64,000 nucleotides of DNA from Smittium culicis (Eukaryota > Kickxellomycota > Harpellomycetes > Harpellales > Legeriomycetaceae): NCBI GenBank assembly GCA_001970855.1, contig LSSN01000961.1, positions 1 to 64,000 of the forward strand, read 5' to 3'. The notes below the pieces were generated by a model. The model did not search any database. It was not told the DNA's origin and saw only the letters and a program-made list of their open reading frames with translations. Positions 44,701 to 56,552 of this stretch are shown one piece after another. Within the stretch, counting starts at the first letter, position 1; each line of letters starts with the position of its first letter. The position numbers were made by a program, and so were the translations under genes.

Positions 44701-45500
44701 TCAGCCGCCATGGAGCGCATCAGGGACGAACTGGGTATAACCTCAGTTTTCATGCGCACCAGCACAGCCCGTGAGCGTGCATATCATAAGTGGCCTACCT
44801 CAAAAACATGGATCGCCGACCTCATCAAGGCACCGATGAAGGCCCGGTGGATCAAAAAAATTTGCTCTCAAGATTCAAATGATCAGACTATCATCACGAT
44901 AGTCAACCGTAAACAACGAAATAACCGGTCTGTCATCCACCGGTGGGCGGTGGACAGGAATATCGGCAAAAAAGGCAACAGGATTGACCTTCAAGCAACG
45001 TATCCAGACCTGAAATTGGGCCTTCAGGACATTGGAAAAATGCGTATGGGCACATTCCGGACTGCCCAGCGCCTGTCGAACATGAAAATCGTCGACCAAA
45101 AATTTAAAAATTTTTGCCAATGCTCCAACTTGTGTGTGCCTGAGACGGTCAACCACATACTTCTGAGCTGCAGCCGTTGGCGAAATCTCTGTTCAAAGAC
45201 GATCGGCCGGTTCATACCGACGCCGATCAGTTCTGACGAAAAAAATTTACTTTCGAATTTCAACGAAGCCCGGTTGGGGCTAGTTGGAAAACTCCTTGGG
45301 GGGGGGAGTCTAAACAATCTTTGAGCCAGCTTCGAGCTGGCACAGCCGATCAAAATTTTGAGCTGGAAACAGCCAAATTTTTGAACGGCATCCGCGTGCC
45401 CAGAACACTTATACTGCAAAGTATAAGTGATTCACCAGCCCCCTTGAACCAATGCCCAGTGGGTATGGAGCTGCTAGAGCGGCGAAGAGCAGTCGGTTGA
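41778..45500 (+). pseudogene. LINE ORF2: endonuclease - reverse transcriptase - zinc knuckle (decayed)
   Basis: ORF2 starts at an ATG overlapping the ORF1 stop (TGATG at 41776-41780). The apurinic-type endonuclease spans about 42179-42860: YNIRGI, LALQETLL, HFPNAG, DYNMDTP and SDHMPI supply the usual Asn, Glu, His, Asp/Asn and Asp-His positions. The reverse transcriptase spans about 43530-44400: NKAPGADGVPSEVW, VPVPKKGD, YIDYSKAYDRVPH and the catalytic FADDAVLL. The tail has CQCSNLCVPETVNHILLSC. Lesions are stops at 42074, 42419, 42449, 43672, 44131 and 44644. Frame changes occur near 41900, 42620, 42905 and the G-run at 45298, after which the true C-terminus reads on to RRRAVG at 45500. It nicks target DNA and copies element RNA in intact relatives; this copy cannot. 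Confidence 0.9.
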
Positions 45501-45560
45501 TTTATTATTTTATTAGTTTTTTATATATTTTTAAATTTTGTTTAATAAACTCTGAAAAAA

Positions 45561-46268
45561 AAAACAAAAAAAAATTATTTGTATTTTTTATAATTCAAAG
45601 AAAAATGTTAATTGTTCGTTATTGCAACAATTAAAGTTATATATTTTTATTATTTAATGACGCTCTATGAATTGATTTAGATATTAGATTATTTTTAACT
45701 TGTATTTATTTGTTCTTTAAGATAATATTAACAATGTTTTTTTAGCTATTATTTTTTTTATGAGAGAGCACATTATTAAAAAAAAGAGTAGAATAAAAGT
45801 TTTTTTCCAAAAAAAAATGATCAAATTATTTTTTTTCTACACTTGGGCACTTCTACACTCCCGTTTATAATTTTTATTTATTAATTTTATTATTGTAAGT
45901 TGAATTTTAATAGTTAATAATATAAAGTCTTAAATGAATAATTTACACTTAAATCCGGGTTTTGAGAATGAAAATATATTATTTAGTGTACTATTTTACG
46001 CTTTTTGTTGAATTGAATTTCCTCAAATATGTATTAAAAAGACACAATTCCTATGAAAAAACTAGTATTAGGTGTTAAGTCATATTGTTTATGAATAATA
46101 ATATAAGAAATCTTCGAATTTAATTCTCATATAATAGTAGCTTCTATACCAATTTCATCTTTTGAATCAAAAAAAACCATTTTATTTACTACATTTATCC
46201 TTCACATTCACGTTTTAAATGTATTTCTGTAAATTCTCTCACAATCTTTTTATAGCTCAATTCAATCC
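45561..46268. other. AT-rich intergenic DNA
   Basis: Downstream flank of LINE copy B; no gene or repeat family recognised. Confidence 0.5.
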
Positions 46269-46463
46269 TTAACCCTTTCACGGGAGGTTGGACATTTTTG
46301 ATATACCAAATATAGCCAATTGTGTTATATTTTAACACTTTAATTCCAAACCTTAAAGAATTATTAGTATTTTTAGAATGTCAACAAATAAAAATTATAA
46401 TTATAAATCATAAACGGGTAAATAAATAGATTTTTTCTAGAGTTTTGGACAGAGAAGGGGTAA
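46269..46463 (-). repeat. TTAA MITE family P1 copy
   Basis: Left end TTAACCCTTTCACGGGAGGT, right end TTTTGGACAGAGAAGGGGTAA. 195 bp. Confidence 0.7.
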
Positions 46464-47215
46464 TAATGTAAAATTACGAGTATTTGAGAAACATTAAAGT
46501 TTTTTTTGTTTGAAAATATACCCAACTATCTATTTATTCGAAATTTAATACAATCTTTTTTAAAATTTTAAGGTTATAAACGAATTAATTTATCTTTTTT
46601 TATTTATTGAATAGCATATTTCCGTTAAAGAATTTGTTGCTAAATATTTTAAATTTGATTAATATAATATAATAAAATGTTAGAGTTGATCCAGCATACT
46701 AAGACAAAGATTAAAATGGAAAGTATTTGGTTTGATTGAAAAATAATGATAAAACTTGCTTTTTGAAATAGGATTTGAACTTTTAGTTATTTTGATACCA
46801 GATATTTACAATAAAATTAAAATTATAGCTGTATATATTCTAAAAAAAAGCTATTAGATATACATAAGTTAAAATAACAATCATCTCCTTTTGACAAAAT
46901 GGTTTTAAGGATACGATATTTTTCTTAGCTTGGAATATTGAATACGTAATTTTTTTTTAAGGGGTTATTCGAAATATTTTTGACCACTTGATCATAATAA
47001 ATTAGGTTATGATAACTAATGGGAAACTACGCAGAGAAAAAAAATTATCACCGGATAATTAAACACAAAACCAACAACCTCCGAACCACCAATAGAATGA
47101 AAACTTAGATATTTGGCAGTGAGTAACCAAATTTGTAATTTAAAGTTTTTTTTTTTTTTTTAAAAAAAATAACGGTCTTTATTTTATTACTTTAACTTGC
47201 AAACGTAATCTTATA
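46464..47215. other. AT-rich intergenic DNA
   Basis: Lies between a P1 and a T2 MITE; nothing recognised. Confidence 0.5.
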
Positions 47216-47403
47216 TAGGATGCTAGAACGAGAAGCGGAGATTTTTTATGTAGAAGCTCTATTTATTTATGTGAAATGGATCATGCTATTGACTGCACCA
47301 GGTAATTAATTAAAAAAAATTTCCAAAGAGATTTAAATGTACCAATAAAGTCAAGTGGAAAAAGTTTAATGGAAATTTTCTATTTTTTTCAAATAAGACT
47401 CCG
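47216..47403 (+). repeat. TA-type MITE family T2 copy
   Basis: Starts TAGGATGCTAGAACGAGAAG and CGGAG, with internal GCTCTATTTATTTATGTGAA and TGCACCAGG; the right end AATAAGACTCCG is diverged. About 188 bp, with a TA on the left. Confidence 0.55.
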
Positions 47404-49444
47404 TAAATGACTTTAAAATTACAAGTTCTAGATTTTTACAAGTCATTTCTTTATATAAATAATTAATTGATAAACGGATCTTTAATCAAGATAAAAAAAG
47501 TGCTTTATTATAATACAAACAGTGGCATTACTAATTAAAAATTAGTAACCCCCCACCCCCAACCAACCAAACTTTTTCAATGCTTCAACAGTGCAAAAAT
47601 ACCTTAAAATTTTTTCAAGGCACAAAAAGTTGAAAAAAAAACAGATAATAATTACGAGTAAATATTTGAATAAGATCAAAATATGATATTTTTTTAAAAA
47701 AAATATACAACTATATATATTGGGTGGATGGGATGTGTGGTGTTGTTTTAAAATTAATTATATAATAGAAATATCCGGTTATTAAATATTTTCGAATGAA
47801 TAATATTAGAAAAAACTAAAGTTTAAATTCTTACAAAACTATAAATATAGCAACATATAATTTTGTAACAAATAGTACTCAGATTGCAAGCATAATAAAA
47901 AAAAAGCTGTTACAGAGTATTTTTTAATTTAATTAAAACTTACTCTGCTTTACAATTAAACAGCTATGTTTATTTTTAGCAATAATGTGACATTTTTTGT
48001 AAACAGAAATTAAATTTAAGAGGGTATATATGCCACATTTAAAGGGATATACATATTCTAAGTCTGTAACCCTCAAAAAATCTCAGGCTTATTTACTCTT
48101 ATAAGCCGAAAAAGATTTCCCATCTCAATATTTGATATATAAACTACGTTTTTCACAGTATTCAAATTCAATGTTATTATCGAGTTTCTTTTAAGTACTC
48201 AATTATTTTAGAAATAAATTTTTTCGCGACACGCTGAGTTTAACATAATAAGGATACACTTTAAACCATTGGATTCTAATTACTATAATGAGAAAAAAAT
48301 TTGAGTATTAGGTTTAATACCTAAAATATATACACCAATTACCACTTTTTAAAATCTACCCTGGAAACAAATTTGCTTGCTTGTAAAACAGTATGAAATT
48401 TACTAGTTATTTCAAAAATAAAATTCTTTGACTTAATATAGAAAATAAACAAAGTAGGAGTATCATATTTGACGATTCATAAATGATTAACAAATTAAAT
48501 AATTTATCTATCACATCAACAATCAGCAATTGATAAATCATATTTTTAAATACGTTTATATAATTAGCTGGGGGCTTTAAGGAGCTATTCTTTATTCAAA
48601 AATCAAGAGGTTTTAGGCACAAAAAGAGTAGCGGAATAAATAATAATTGCTTTGAATATTCAAATAAATTTATTAATAAATATTGAATTCAATATTCAAG
48701 TTGGATAGTAGGATGCGGGTTTCTATTCTAAAAATTAAACATAGAGCGCGTCAATAATGGACTTTTAGAATAATAAGATATTTTTACAACAAATTCAACT
48801 GTTTACACGCTCTTTTAGTATATATACATTAAAAAAATATTGACATGGCAAACGAAATACATTCCTTTTTTTTTTAGAAATTGTGAGCTTTATACCATAT
48901 ATTGATACAAGTTGAAAAATTCGGGTGATCTTTACCATTTATCTATCATTATGCGTTTGATATCTTTTGCATTTTAGCGTTAAAAAGAATTATATACGAT
49001 AAATTTTCCGAAAAAGGGTGTATAAGGCTCCTATCTTTATATATACATATATTTTTTGGTATCAAATTGATTATAGCTTTTCTTTAATGTGCGCCCTTTT
49101 ATGCGTGAATGAGTACTTTTTAATATAAAACATTACGCAACTTCATTTCACAAAAATGGTATAATTCCTTAACAGTATTATACATTGATTTCTGAATCTC
49201 ATTAGAAATTTGAAGATATATTAAAAAATCCAATAGTAGAAAACTGCTACATTAGGTATTTTCTCTCTTAAAAGGGCTAAATAAGAAATTGTGCAATTTT
49301 CAAATGGTTAAAATTCCTCAAATACCACTGTTTAATAAAAAAGATTTATAGAATAACACTTATATTACAGAACTAAATCTAATCAATTTTAATTTCCAAT
49401 AGTTGTAAAATCAACACCAAATATTTACTTTCCTTACAGCTAAA
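47404..49444. other. AT-rich intergenic DNA
   Basis: About 2 kb. A C-rich patch (CCCCCCACCCCC) at about 47550 stands out but has no recognised meaning. No gene found. Confidence 0.5.
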
Positions 49445-49658
49445 TGGTGGATTCATTACGAAAAGAGCGCTATTATGCGCTAAGAGTTACAGTTCATGAA
49501 ATTTAATAATTAATTTTTATCCAATAAATATAAACTTTTTTTAGCAAATAATAATCTTTTAATGAAAAATAATAATAAAAAAATCAAAATGACTTTCCAA
49601 TTCCGCAAATAGTAATTTAAAGTTGAAAAAATGTCTTTCATCATTCAGAATGTCCCTA
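49445..49658 (+). repeat. TA-type MITE family T1, diverged copy
   Basis: Ends TGGTGGATTCATTACGAA and CATTCAGAATGTCCCTA; shares AAGAGTTACAGT, TTTTTAGCAAATAA and CAATTCCGCAAATA with other T1 copies. About 214 bp. Confidence 0.5.
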
Positions 49659-50314
49659 ATACAAAGCTGATGTTATTATTTAAATTTAGCCATTATAAAC
49701 TTATATTTTTATCAAATGTTTACTTTAAAACTTTCAATCTTCTATGGTTGTTAAAACATGGTAAATATGATATAGTTTATTATCATTTTCAATCTATTAT
49801 TTATTTCACTTTTTATAAATTATATTAATAATGTTTTTTGTCTAATATTTCTAAACTTACTATTTGCCTCTTTGATATAAATAGTATATAAAACAAAAAT
49901 TTACTTGATATAATGATTTAGAACAACGAATTGATTTTTTAAAAATTATAAGAACACTTCCAAATAAAAATGGCCCACCCGAAGAGCAAATATACTGAAA
50001 AAAATAAAGTAAAATTTAATAATTCGAAAAAATTTTAATTTAATTTAGAATAGTTTAGTGATTGTGGTGATAATTTTATTATAGTGAATATCTATAAATA
50101 TCTTCAAAGTTATGTTTACGTATTAACAAGATTTGTATCAATAATATAAAATGGACTTTTATATTAAGGAAAATAATCGACAAGTACTCCGTATTCTTGA
50201 GAAAAAATAAATGTTCGACGCTATAAAATATTCTTAACAATATTAGCTCTTGATTAAACATTTTCTTTAGGTAGTAAAGCTTACAATGAATAAAATGCAA
50301 TTCGTAGCATTTTA

Positions 50315-50414
50315 TTAACCCTCCAAGTCCTGAATTTTTCAATTTCCAAATGATAAAGTATGCATTTTAATTATCAAATGCATATTTTATGCATTCCAGG
50401 ACTTGGAGGGTTAA
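50315..50414. repeat. Small TTAA element family P2 (100 bp)
   Basis: TTAA flanks with long inverted ends: CCCTCCAAGTCCTGAAT on the left and ATTCCAGGACTTGGAGGG on the right. The short interior contains the palindrome-like TGCATATTTTATGCA. The same terminal sequence ends the tandem-repeat element at 36118-36138. The TTAA plus CCCT start groups it with piggyBac-like elements. Confidence 0.8.
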
Positions 50415-50543
50415 ATTATTATATAGTTAATGCTCATGGCTTAGTAGATGAAATAATAGATCAAGTTACTTTCGGATCTTTAAAAAAAGAGCTTTCTTTG
50501 GTTGAAGTAAAACGATTAGTCATTTACGCCCAATAAATTATTA

Positions 50544-50993
50544 TTTTCCCTTTCCCGTTCAAAATTTTTTTTAAAAATTGATTTTTATGATTCGACAGTG
50601 GTATTTAATCGGTTTTATTATTTGCTGTTTTCTTCAATGAAAGAATAATTATATGGGTGATTCTTTATGAAGAGGTCATTTTATAGTGTAAATAGTTTCA
50701 GTGTATAAAATGGCATAAAAAATAAACCGCCAATGAGTAGAATATTTTACTTTTTTAGCAAATAAAAAAATTTTATATTGAAACGAAGAAATAGAAAAAT
50801 CAAATTTCCTTTTTTGCTCCGCCAATAATACTTATAAAAAGTGATTATACAGGCCAATAACATTAAACTGCAACAAAGTGCTCTCTTCGTTCAGAATCAC
50901 CCATATGTGCTTCAGATTTATATTAAATATATGAACGCAGTTGGATATATATTTGATAGATAAAAAATAGTCTATCGCTCAGGAAAGGGTTAG
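50544..50993 (+). repeat. TTAA MITE family P1, split by a T1 insertion
   Basis: Outer ends CCCTTTCCCGTTCAAAA and GCTCAGGAAAGGGTTAG. Removing the inner element and one TA leaves 198 bp, the normal family length, collinear with intact copies. Confidence 0.85.
50654..50903 (+). repeat. TA-type MITE family T1, nested copy
   Basis: Perfect 11-bp inverted ends TGGGTGATTCT / AGAATCACCCA with a TA on each side; 250 bp. It sits inside a P1 MITE, so it moved after that element. The best-preserved T1 copy and the reference for the family. Confidence 0.9.
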
Positions 50994-51243
50994 GTAATAA
51001 GGTTGATAAAAATTATTAGCTGGAATTATTGTTGACTTTTTAATTATTGAAAATTAAAATTAGTAAGTGATGATTCAATAATCTAGGTGTTTTGTGCATA
51101 CAGCAATTTTTTAGCATAATTCAGACCTGTCGATAATATGCTAACCAATTACAAAGTATAGGAAATAAGCTTTTCCCTAATATGAATATAAATTGAAATA
51201 GAAAAAAAGTCAAATTTTGGCTTGTCAGTCGGACACTTTCTAT

Positions 51244-51436
51244 TTATCCCCTTCGCTGGTGGTAGGTTTTTTTTCCTACCAAATCTAGTCAACCAAGCTT
51301 GATAAAAATAATTTAACTCCGAGACATTAAAAAATTTTGGTTTGATGTAAAATGGTAGCAAGTAATAAAACAACTTATAAATCAAAAATGAATTTATATA
51401 TTTATTTTGAAACAGCGTTGCGCTGGAATTGGTTAA
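51244..51436 (-). repeat. TTAA MITE family P1, diverged copy
   Basis: TTATCCCCTTCGCTGGTGGT on the left, GTTGCGCTGGAATTGGTTAA on the right, with TAGTCAACCAAG and GGTAGCAAGTAATAAA inside. 193 bp. Confidence 0.6.
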
Positions 51437-52141
51437 GCCTCAGAATGCTAAAATTTCAACCAGATAAATTCAAAATGCGTTTCAAATTCATGAATTAAAA
51501 GTAAAATTTAAGTTATTAGTCAACCTGAAATTTGCCGCTGATTTACTGCAAATCGTCTTGAAATAAATATTAATAAATGATAAAACCTATTTAGGAAATA
51601 ACCTAATTTTAGACATATTAATAATTTACAGGTATAGCAAGTCAGGTGCTTTGCTTTTACAAAATGCTTCATTTTAAAAAATATACAAGTTGCTGGTACA
51701 GGTATTTAATTAGCGTATTTTATAATCCAGGAAATTTAATTTGAGTTTAGTCTTCAAACAATTTACTTAATATTCGCCCAATCCGAGTATTTAGGTCATT
51801 ATGAGACTCACCAATTATGAATTTCGCAACGTAATTAATCTGTTTATCTTAACAACAGAATATTCAGTAATATAAAAAACCATTCATAACCAAAATTCGT
51901 TAAATAAGTGCATTTAATGATTTGCCGTCGATTAGTAAGAATTTTTTTCATTTGCTAATATGTTACAGAAAACCAATAATTATATTAGCCTCGGAAAAAA
52001 ATTGTATCCATTGAACCCAGTTTACAAGACTTGGTAAACCAATAGCAAAGATCTATTATAATCAAGTCACGGAATATTAAAAAATTTTTCTCCACCTGAA
52101 GGTTTAGTGAATAAAACTCGAGCTCCAAGATAATCTTTCCT
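51437..52141. other. AT-rich intergenic DNA
   Basis: Lies between P1 copies; no gene or other repeat recognised. Confidence 0.5.
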
Positions 52142-52338
52142 TTAACCTTTTCCCGGATGGTAAACTTTTTTTGAACTACCAAATATTGCCAACTGCGTTC
52201 AATGAAAATCGAATAATTCTGAGACATATAGAATTATTGGCATATAGTAAAATAACAGCAAACAAATAATTTACTCATAAGTCATAAACAAATCATTAAA
52301 TTCATTTTTTTAGAGAGTGTAGGACGGGAAAGGGATAA
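52142..52338 (-). repeat. TTAA MITE family P1 copy
   Basis: TTAACCTTTTCCCGGATGGT on the left and GTAGGACGGGAAAGGGATAA on the right. 197 bp. Confidence 0.75.
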
Positions 52339-52421
52339 ATACATAGAAGCTTGTGCTACATCTATTTCAGCGTCATCACCCTCTCAACCAATTATTATAC
52401 CTGGACGAATATATAACCTTC

Positions 52422-52618
52422 TTAACCCTTTCCCGGTCGGTAGACTATTTTTGACCCACCTGATATAGCCAACAACGCATAATTAAAATACGTTAATTCC
52501 GAGGCCTTAAGAATTATTGGCACATTTTAATACAACAAGAAATAAAAAACTTGCTTATAAATCATAAACGAATCATAAAATCAATCTTTTTTAAGAGTAC
52601 TGGACAGGAAAGGGTTAA
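52422..52618 (-). repeat. TTAA MITE family P1 copy
   Basis: TTAA at both sides; ends CCCTTTCCCGGTCGGTAGAC and ACTGGACAGGAAAGGGTTAA. 197 bp, 83 bp from the previous copy and in the same orientation. Confidence 0.8.
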
Positions 52619-52901
52619 TATAATATTACAATATACTAGGATAGTATATTTAAGTCTAAATTCAATATTTGCGCGGTTATTCATTTCGTTAACAGCGCTT
52701 ATTTAAAGTTTAAGAACGAAAGGTATTTAGGATTTTGAAATAGGTTATAATGACTAAATAAATTTAGTAATGAAAAATAATTATTGAGGGGATTTAACCA
52801 CATCCGCTAAGATGATCGAACGGTGTATGATTTATATATAAACTTACTATGATAGCTGATTACTGATAATAGTTTTTATGTCTTGTAGATAGTTTCTATA
52901 T

Positions 52902-53091
52902 TTAACACTTTCCCGTTCTACACTTTAAAAAAATGAATCTACTTATCAGTTGGTGGTTTATATGAAAATTTAACATTTTTTGCTATACTATCGTATAACA
53001 ATAAATGCTTGAGTTTCGGAATTTTTTTTTTTGAAGCTAATTTGCTAGATTCGGTAGATCTGAAGCAGTCTAACACCTGTGAAAGGGTTGA
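52902..53091 (+). repeat. TTAA MITE family P1 copy
   Basis: Left end TTAACACTTTCCCGTTCTAC, right end ACACCTGTGAAAGGGTTGA. 190 bp; third P1 copy within 1 kb. Confidence 0.7.
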
Positions 53092-53404
53092 TAAAATTAA
53101 AATCAATTGATTCTATTCCATGATTGTATTACAGTTGAAATGATCATTTTTGTTATTAGAGTAATGTATGATTGATAAATTATAATTATAATGATTAGCT
53201 GCTGCATTAAAATATTGATTAAATCTTCCAAAAATGATGTTTATATTTAATAGCTTTTATTGATAAATAATTTAAATATTCATTTGGTCCCATGTTAATA
53301 AATTATAATATAAGCAGACAAGTAAGAAATCTTGACTTGAATGGCAATCCTCTAACGTGGCACTCGAAAAAAATTTTTTTTCCTTAGCAGCATACTGCCG
53401 TGCC

Positions 53405-53590
53405 TTTTTTTTTTTTTTTTTTCTCAGAGAGTTTATATAACATAATTTAAAAGTATACAAAAAATATTAGAAAATATCTAAAAAGTTAAAAAAATAAATT
53501 TTCAACCGACCCCGTTCCGCTGCTCTAGCAGTTCCATACCCACTGAACATTGGTTCAAGAATACTGATTTGCCTTAAATTATAGTTATAA
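53405..53590 (-). mobile_element. LINE 3'-end fragment D
   Basis: On the minus strand it reads the last ORF2 codons (GMELLEQRNGVG), the stop, the 3' UTR, and then a long A-run (T-run at 53405-53422 on the plus strand). A heavily 5'-truncated copy. Homology to copy C is clear to about 53568 and weak beyond. Confidence 0.8.
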
Positions 53591-53612
53591 GTAACTATTA
53601 CAAAAGAGTATA

Positions 53613-53805
53613 TGAGAGACTCTTAGAGCAAGAGGAGCATTTATTTCCCAGGAAATCTATTTGCTAGCAGCAATTATTTGGTATTATTGGCTAATCTATT
53701 TAATTCATTTGATAGTATTTTCTAGTTGAATATAGTAACGAAATAAATTTAGAAGCTATGGAAATTTTTTATAGGAAAAGTTTCGCTCCTCAAAAGAATC
53801 TTCCA
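53613..53805 (+). repeat. TA-type MITE family T2, first of a tandem pair
   Basis: Starts TGAGAGACTCTTAGAGCAAG and ends GTTTCGCTCCTCAAAAGAAT then CTTCCA. 193 bp. The TA at 53806-53807 is shared with the next copy. Confidence 0.7.
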
Positions 53806-53807
53806 TA

Positions 53808-53996
53808 TGGGATACTCTTGGCGGAAGCGGAACTATTTTTCTTAGAAACTCTATTTGCTTATTTAAATTAAGTAAAGGTATTGGTTGTATCAGATTATCC
53901 ATTTGATGATTTTCTCCAAGATTTAAACATAAAGGCAGCACTTATGAGTAGGAAAAACTTGTAAGGAAAAGTTCCGCTTCTCGAAATAATATCCCA
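53808..53996 (+). repeat. TA-type MITE family T2, second of a tandem pair
   Basis: TGGGATACTCTTGGCGGAAG leads into CGGAACT; the right end is AGTTCCGCTTCTCGAAATAA then TATCCCA. The inverted ends of about 27 bp agree at the outer six bases and at the inner GAAGCGGAACT. TA on both sides, 189 bp. Best copy of the family. Confidence 0.8.
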
Positions 53997-54509
53997 TATA
54001 TATAACACATTTATTTTTTAATTAAACCCTATTATCAGAGAGGTTCTGTTTTTATTCTATAGAAAATTTTAATAAAAATAAATATAAAGATTTTAACGTA
54101 ATATACACTGCCAAATAATTATAGTAAGAATTTTCGTCCGAACTTGTCGGAAAAAAATCGATGACCGAAAATATCCCACGCAGAGAGCTGAATTATCAAA
54201 AAAGTTTCACCTCGTAGATTAATTCCTTTCACAATAATAAAAGACAATTTTATCTCGGGAGGGGGGGAAAAATTCATAAGAAAGTTTCCGCGAAATGCTT
54301 TTTTTAATTTATATGTAATAGCGCTTCAAAACTCTTTATTATTATTTTTTTTTTCGTATTCTTTTATGTTCATCTGAAGCTCTTAAAGTTTCATAATACA
54401 ATAACCAACAAGCCATTTCAGCGGAGCTTTTTTTTTGTATTTTTTTATAATAGATTTTATTAAATTTCAGCGGAGCTGATGACTAATATTTAATGGGGCA
54501 AAGTATTCA

Positions 54510-54754
54510 TAGGAGATTCTGAACTAAAAGAGAGCATTGTTGCAGTTTGGCATTATTGGTCTGAATATTCAAAAAGCTATAATATTATTGAAATAATGAA
54601 ATCGGAATTTCAGCTTTTCTATTTTTTCGTTCCATTTAGAAATTTTTACTTACCAAGAAAAAGTCGCAATTTTTTCATTATCTATTAATTTTTTATGATA
54701 ATTTAAATACTGTAACAATTTAAATTTTAAAATGACTCTATAATGAATTTTCCA
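54510..54754 (-). repeat. TA-type MITE family T1 copy, inverted
   Basis: Plus-strand start AGGAGATTCTGAACTAAAAG, then GCATTGTTGCAGTTTGGCAT (reverse complement of the family's right part) and an end near ATGAATTTTCCA. About 245 bp. Confidence 0.65.
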
Positions 54755-55689
54755 CATAATAATTTTTATCTAAATTGAATGATGTTATATTTATATTAAA
54801 GTATATTTTACATGTAAAATTACTTAAATTATTTGCCAATTAAACATTACGCAAAAAAAAAAACAGTTTTTGTATAACTAGTCTCAAATTCAGAGATTCT
54901 AAAAAAGAATTGATTTTATGTGCTCTATAAGTATACAGGTAGATTGAACTCAGCCCCACCTCTGCTTGCAGTATCTGGGATATATCAGCATAGCAAACTA
55001 AAACAAGAATCAAAAGGTTTAAAAAATATACAAATTTTTATCCATTTCATTTTAGTTATTTTATTATCGCTCTTACAAAAAATTGGATGAATATAATTTA
55101 AACAGTCATAAAGAGATAATAGTATATTGATAAAGTGATTAATTCGAAATACAAAAATACAAAGATAAGAAATTTATCTATCAAAAAAATTTATAGCTAT
55201 CAGTAGTATCACAATATAGAGAATATTTTACACGACAGATAAAAAATCGTATGATCTTCAAGCAGTAATAAATCTGCCAACACTATTCTGAGGAAATACT
55301 TATGAATGTTAAAATTTCTTAATTCATCAGATTTTAGACCTTCAATGAGCGAGGCTTTTTTCCTCAGTTTAGTGGCTTAAGTAATCTAATTTTCAAAGTA
55401 ATCTAATATACTATTTAACATGTCATTATGCTCTCCTTATATGGGGATATTGGTGGCAACGAAAGGTAATTCGTATCCTATCGATTAATAGTATCAATTT
55501 GTAATGATATGATCCGATTAATTTAGTGAAACTAGGGATAATATCTATACAAAAGTCCAGAGTATGACAGCAAATACTAATAAGTTTTTTAACAGCTTAT
55601 TTTAAGAGAGGTATGCTGAACATTCACGTGTTTGAATGTGAGCCAATTCTTTTGTGAATTGTGTCGGTTTAGATTTTGAATAAGATACA
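54755..55689. other. Intergenic DNA
   Basis: No gene found; a little less AT-rich toward 55.4 kb, but only short frames interrupted by stops. Confidence 0.45.
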
Positions 55690-55850
55690 ATGGTCTCAAT
55701 TAATTGAACTTTGTTGGGACAAGCTTAATTCCATGACTATTTACAGCTTCTATCAGCCAGTCTTCATGGTGCAATACAGAAGAGGCCTTACTGTTGGTAG
55801 ATTGATCCCAGTTTCTATAATTAAGCGATCAGTATACTAACAGTTGAATC
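55690..55850 (-). repeat. Dispersed repeat R4, partial inverted copy
   Basis: The reverse complement matches the centre of R4 copy 1, including GGGATCAATCTACCAACAG and GGAATTAAGCTTGTCCCAAC (GAATTAAGCTCGTTCCAAC there). In the plus direction it is open for about 35 codons (LNSMTIYSFYQPVFMVQYRR onward), so R4 may include former coding sequence. Confidence 0.55.
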
Positions 55851-56122
55851 GAGTTGAACTAAGATATTGAGTTTTGTGTTCTTCCGGCTAGCTTCATTAT
55901 TTTTTTCTGAGTAGTCAATATTATTTATATGCGAGATATTTGTGAATATATATATATTTACAGGCTATTTGTTTGATTGTGTAATTAAGAAAATTTTATT
56001 GGCCGAATGTGATAATCAAATTGATAGCGTTTAAAAATAAGAAATAATAATTAAACTAGATATGGCGAGTTCGAGTTTTTTATTAGTGAAAACTTCTGTT
56101 CTTAAAACAATACTAAATATGA

Positions 56123-56318
56123 TTATACCTTTCCCGTCCAACACTCTTTAAATAAATCAATTTAATGATTCGTTTGTGATTTAAAAGAGAGTTTATAATT
56201 TGTTATTATGATACGTTTTATTAATACATTTAAAGGCTTCGGAATTTAAATATATTAATTTAACGCTGTTAACTATATTTGATAAATCAATATAGTATAC
56301 CGCCCATGAAAGGGTTAA
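56123..56318 (+). repeat. TTAA MITE family P1 copy
   Basis: Left end ACCTTTCCCGTCCAACACTC with a TTAT flank, right end CCGCCCATGAAAGGGTTAA. 196 bp. Confidence 0.8.
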
Positions 56319-56355
56319 TTTTTAGTATTGATTGATTGACAATAAAATTCCATGA

Positions 56356-56552
56356 TTAACTCTAGCATGTTCAACTCGCTTATGAAAAATGAATTTATTG
56401 ATTTAACAGTAATTTGTAAGAAATATTATCATTTGTTGCCATTATACAATAAACCATTTTTAATTCGGCCTGGGAAATAAATTATAAATATTGAATACAG
56501 TTGGCTAAGTTATGTAGATGAAAAAATAGTCAACCTACCAGGAAAGGGTATA
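56356..56552 (+). repeat. TTAA MITE family P1, diverged copy
   Basis: Left end TTAACTCTAGCATGTTCAAC, right end CCTACCAGGAAAGGGTATA. 197 bp, 37 bp after the preceding copy, same orientation. Confidence 0.65.

Larger units (their letters stand above)
39230..45560 (+). mobile_element. LINE copy B, nearly full length, decayed
   Basis: APE-type non-LTR retrotransposon in the order 5' leader (39230-39568), ORF1 (39569-41778, interrupted by an N gap), ORF2 (41778-45500) with endonuclease, reverse transcriptase and C-terminal zinc knuckle, then a short 3' UTR ending in an A-rich run near 45550. No LTRs are present and no RNase H domain was recognised. Several in-frame stops and frameshifts show it is not autonomous. 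It is the only copy in the window that contains the catalytic domains. Assignment to a named LINE clade would need a phylogeny. Confidence 0.92.

Noticed and set aside
39230..45560. LTR retrotransposon or Tad-type LINE with RNase H
   Set aside because: No flanking repeats; the endonuclease-RT-knuckle order fits a non-LTR element, and no RNase H motif was found after the RT.
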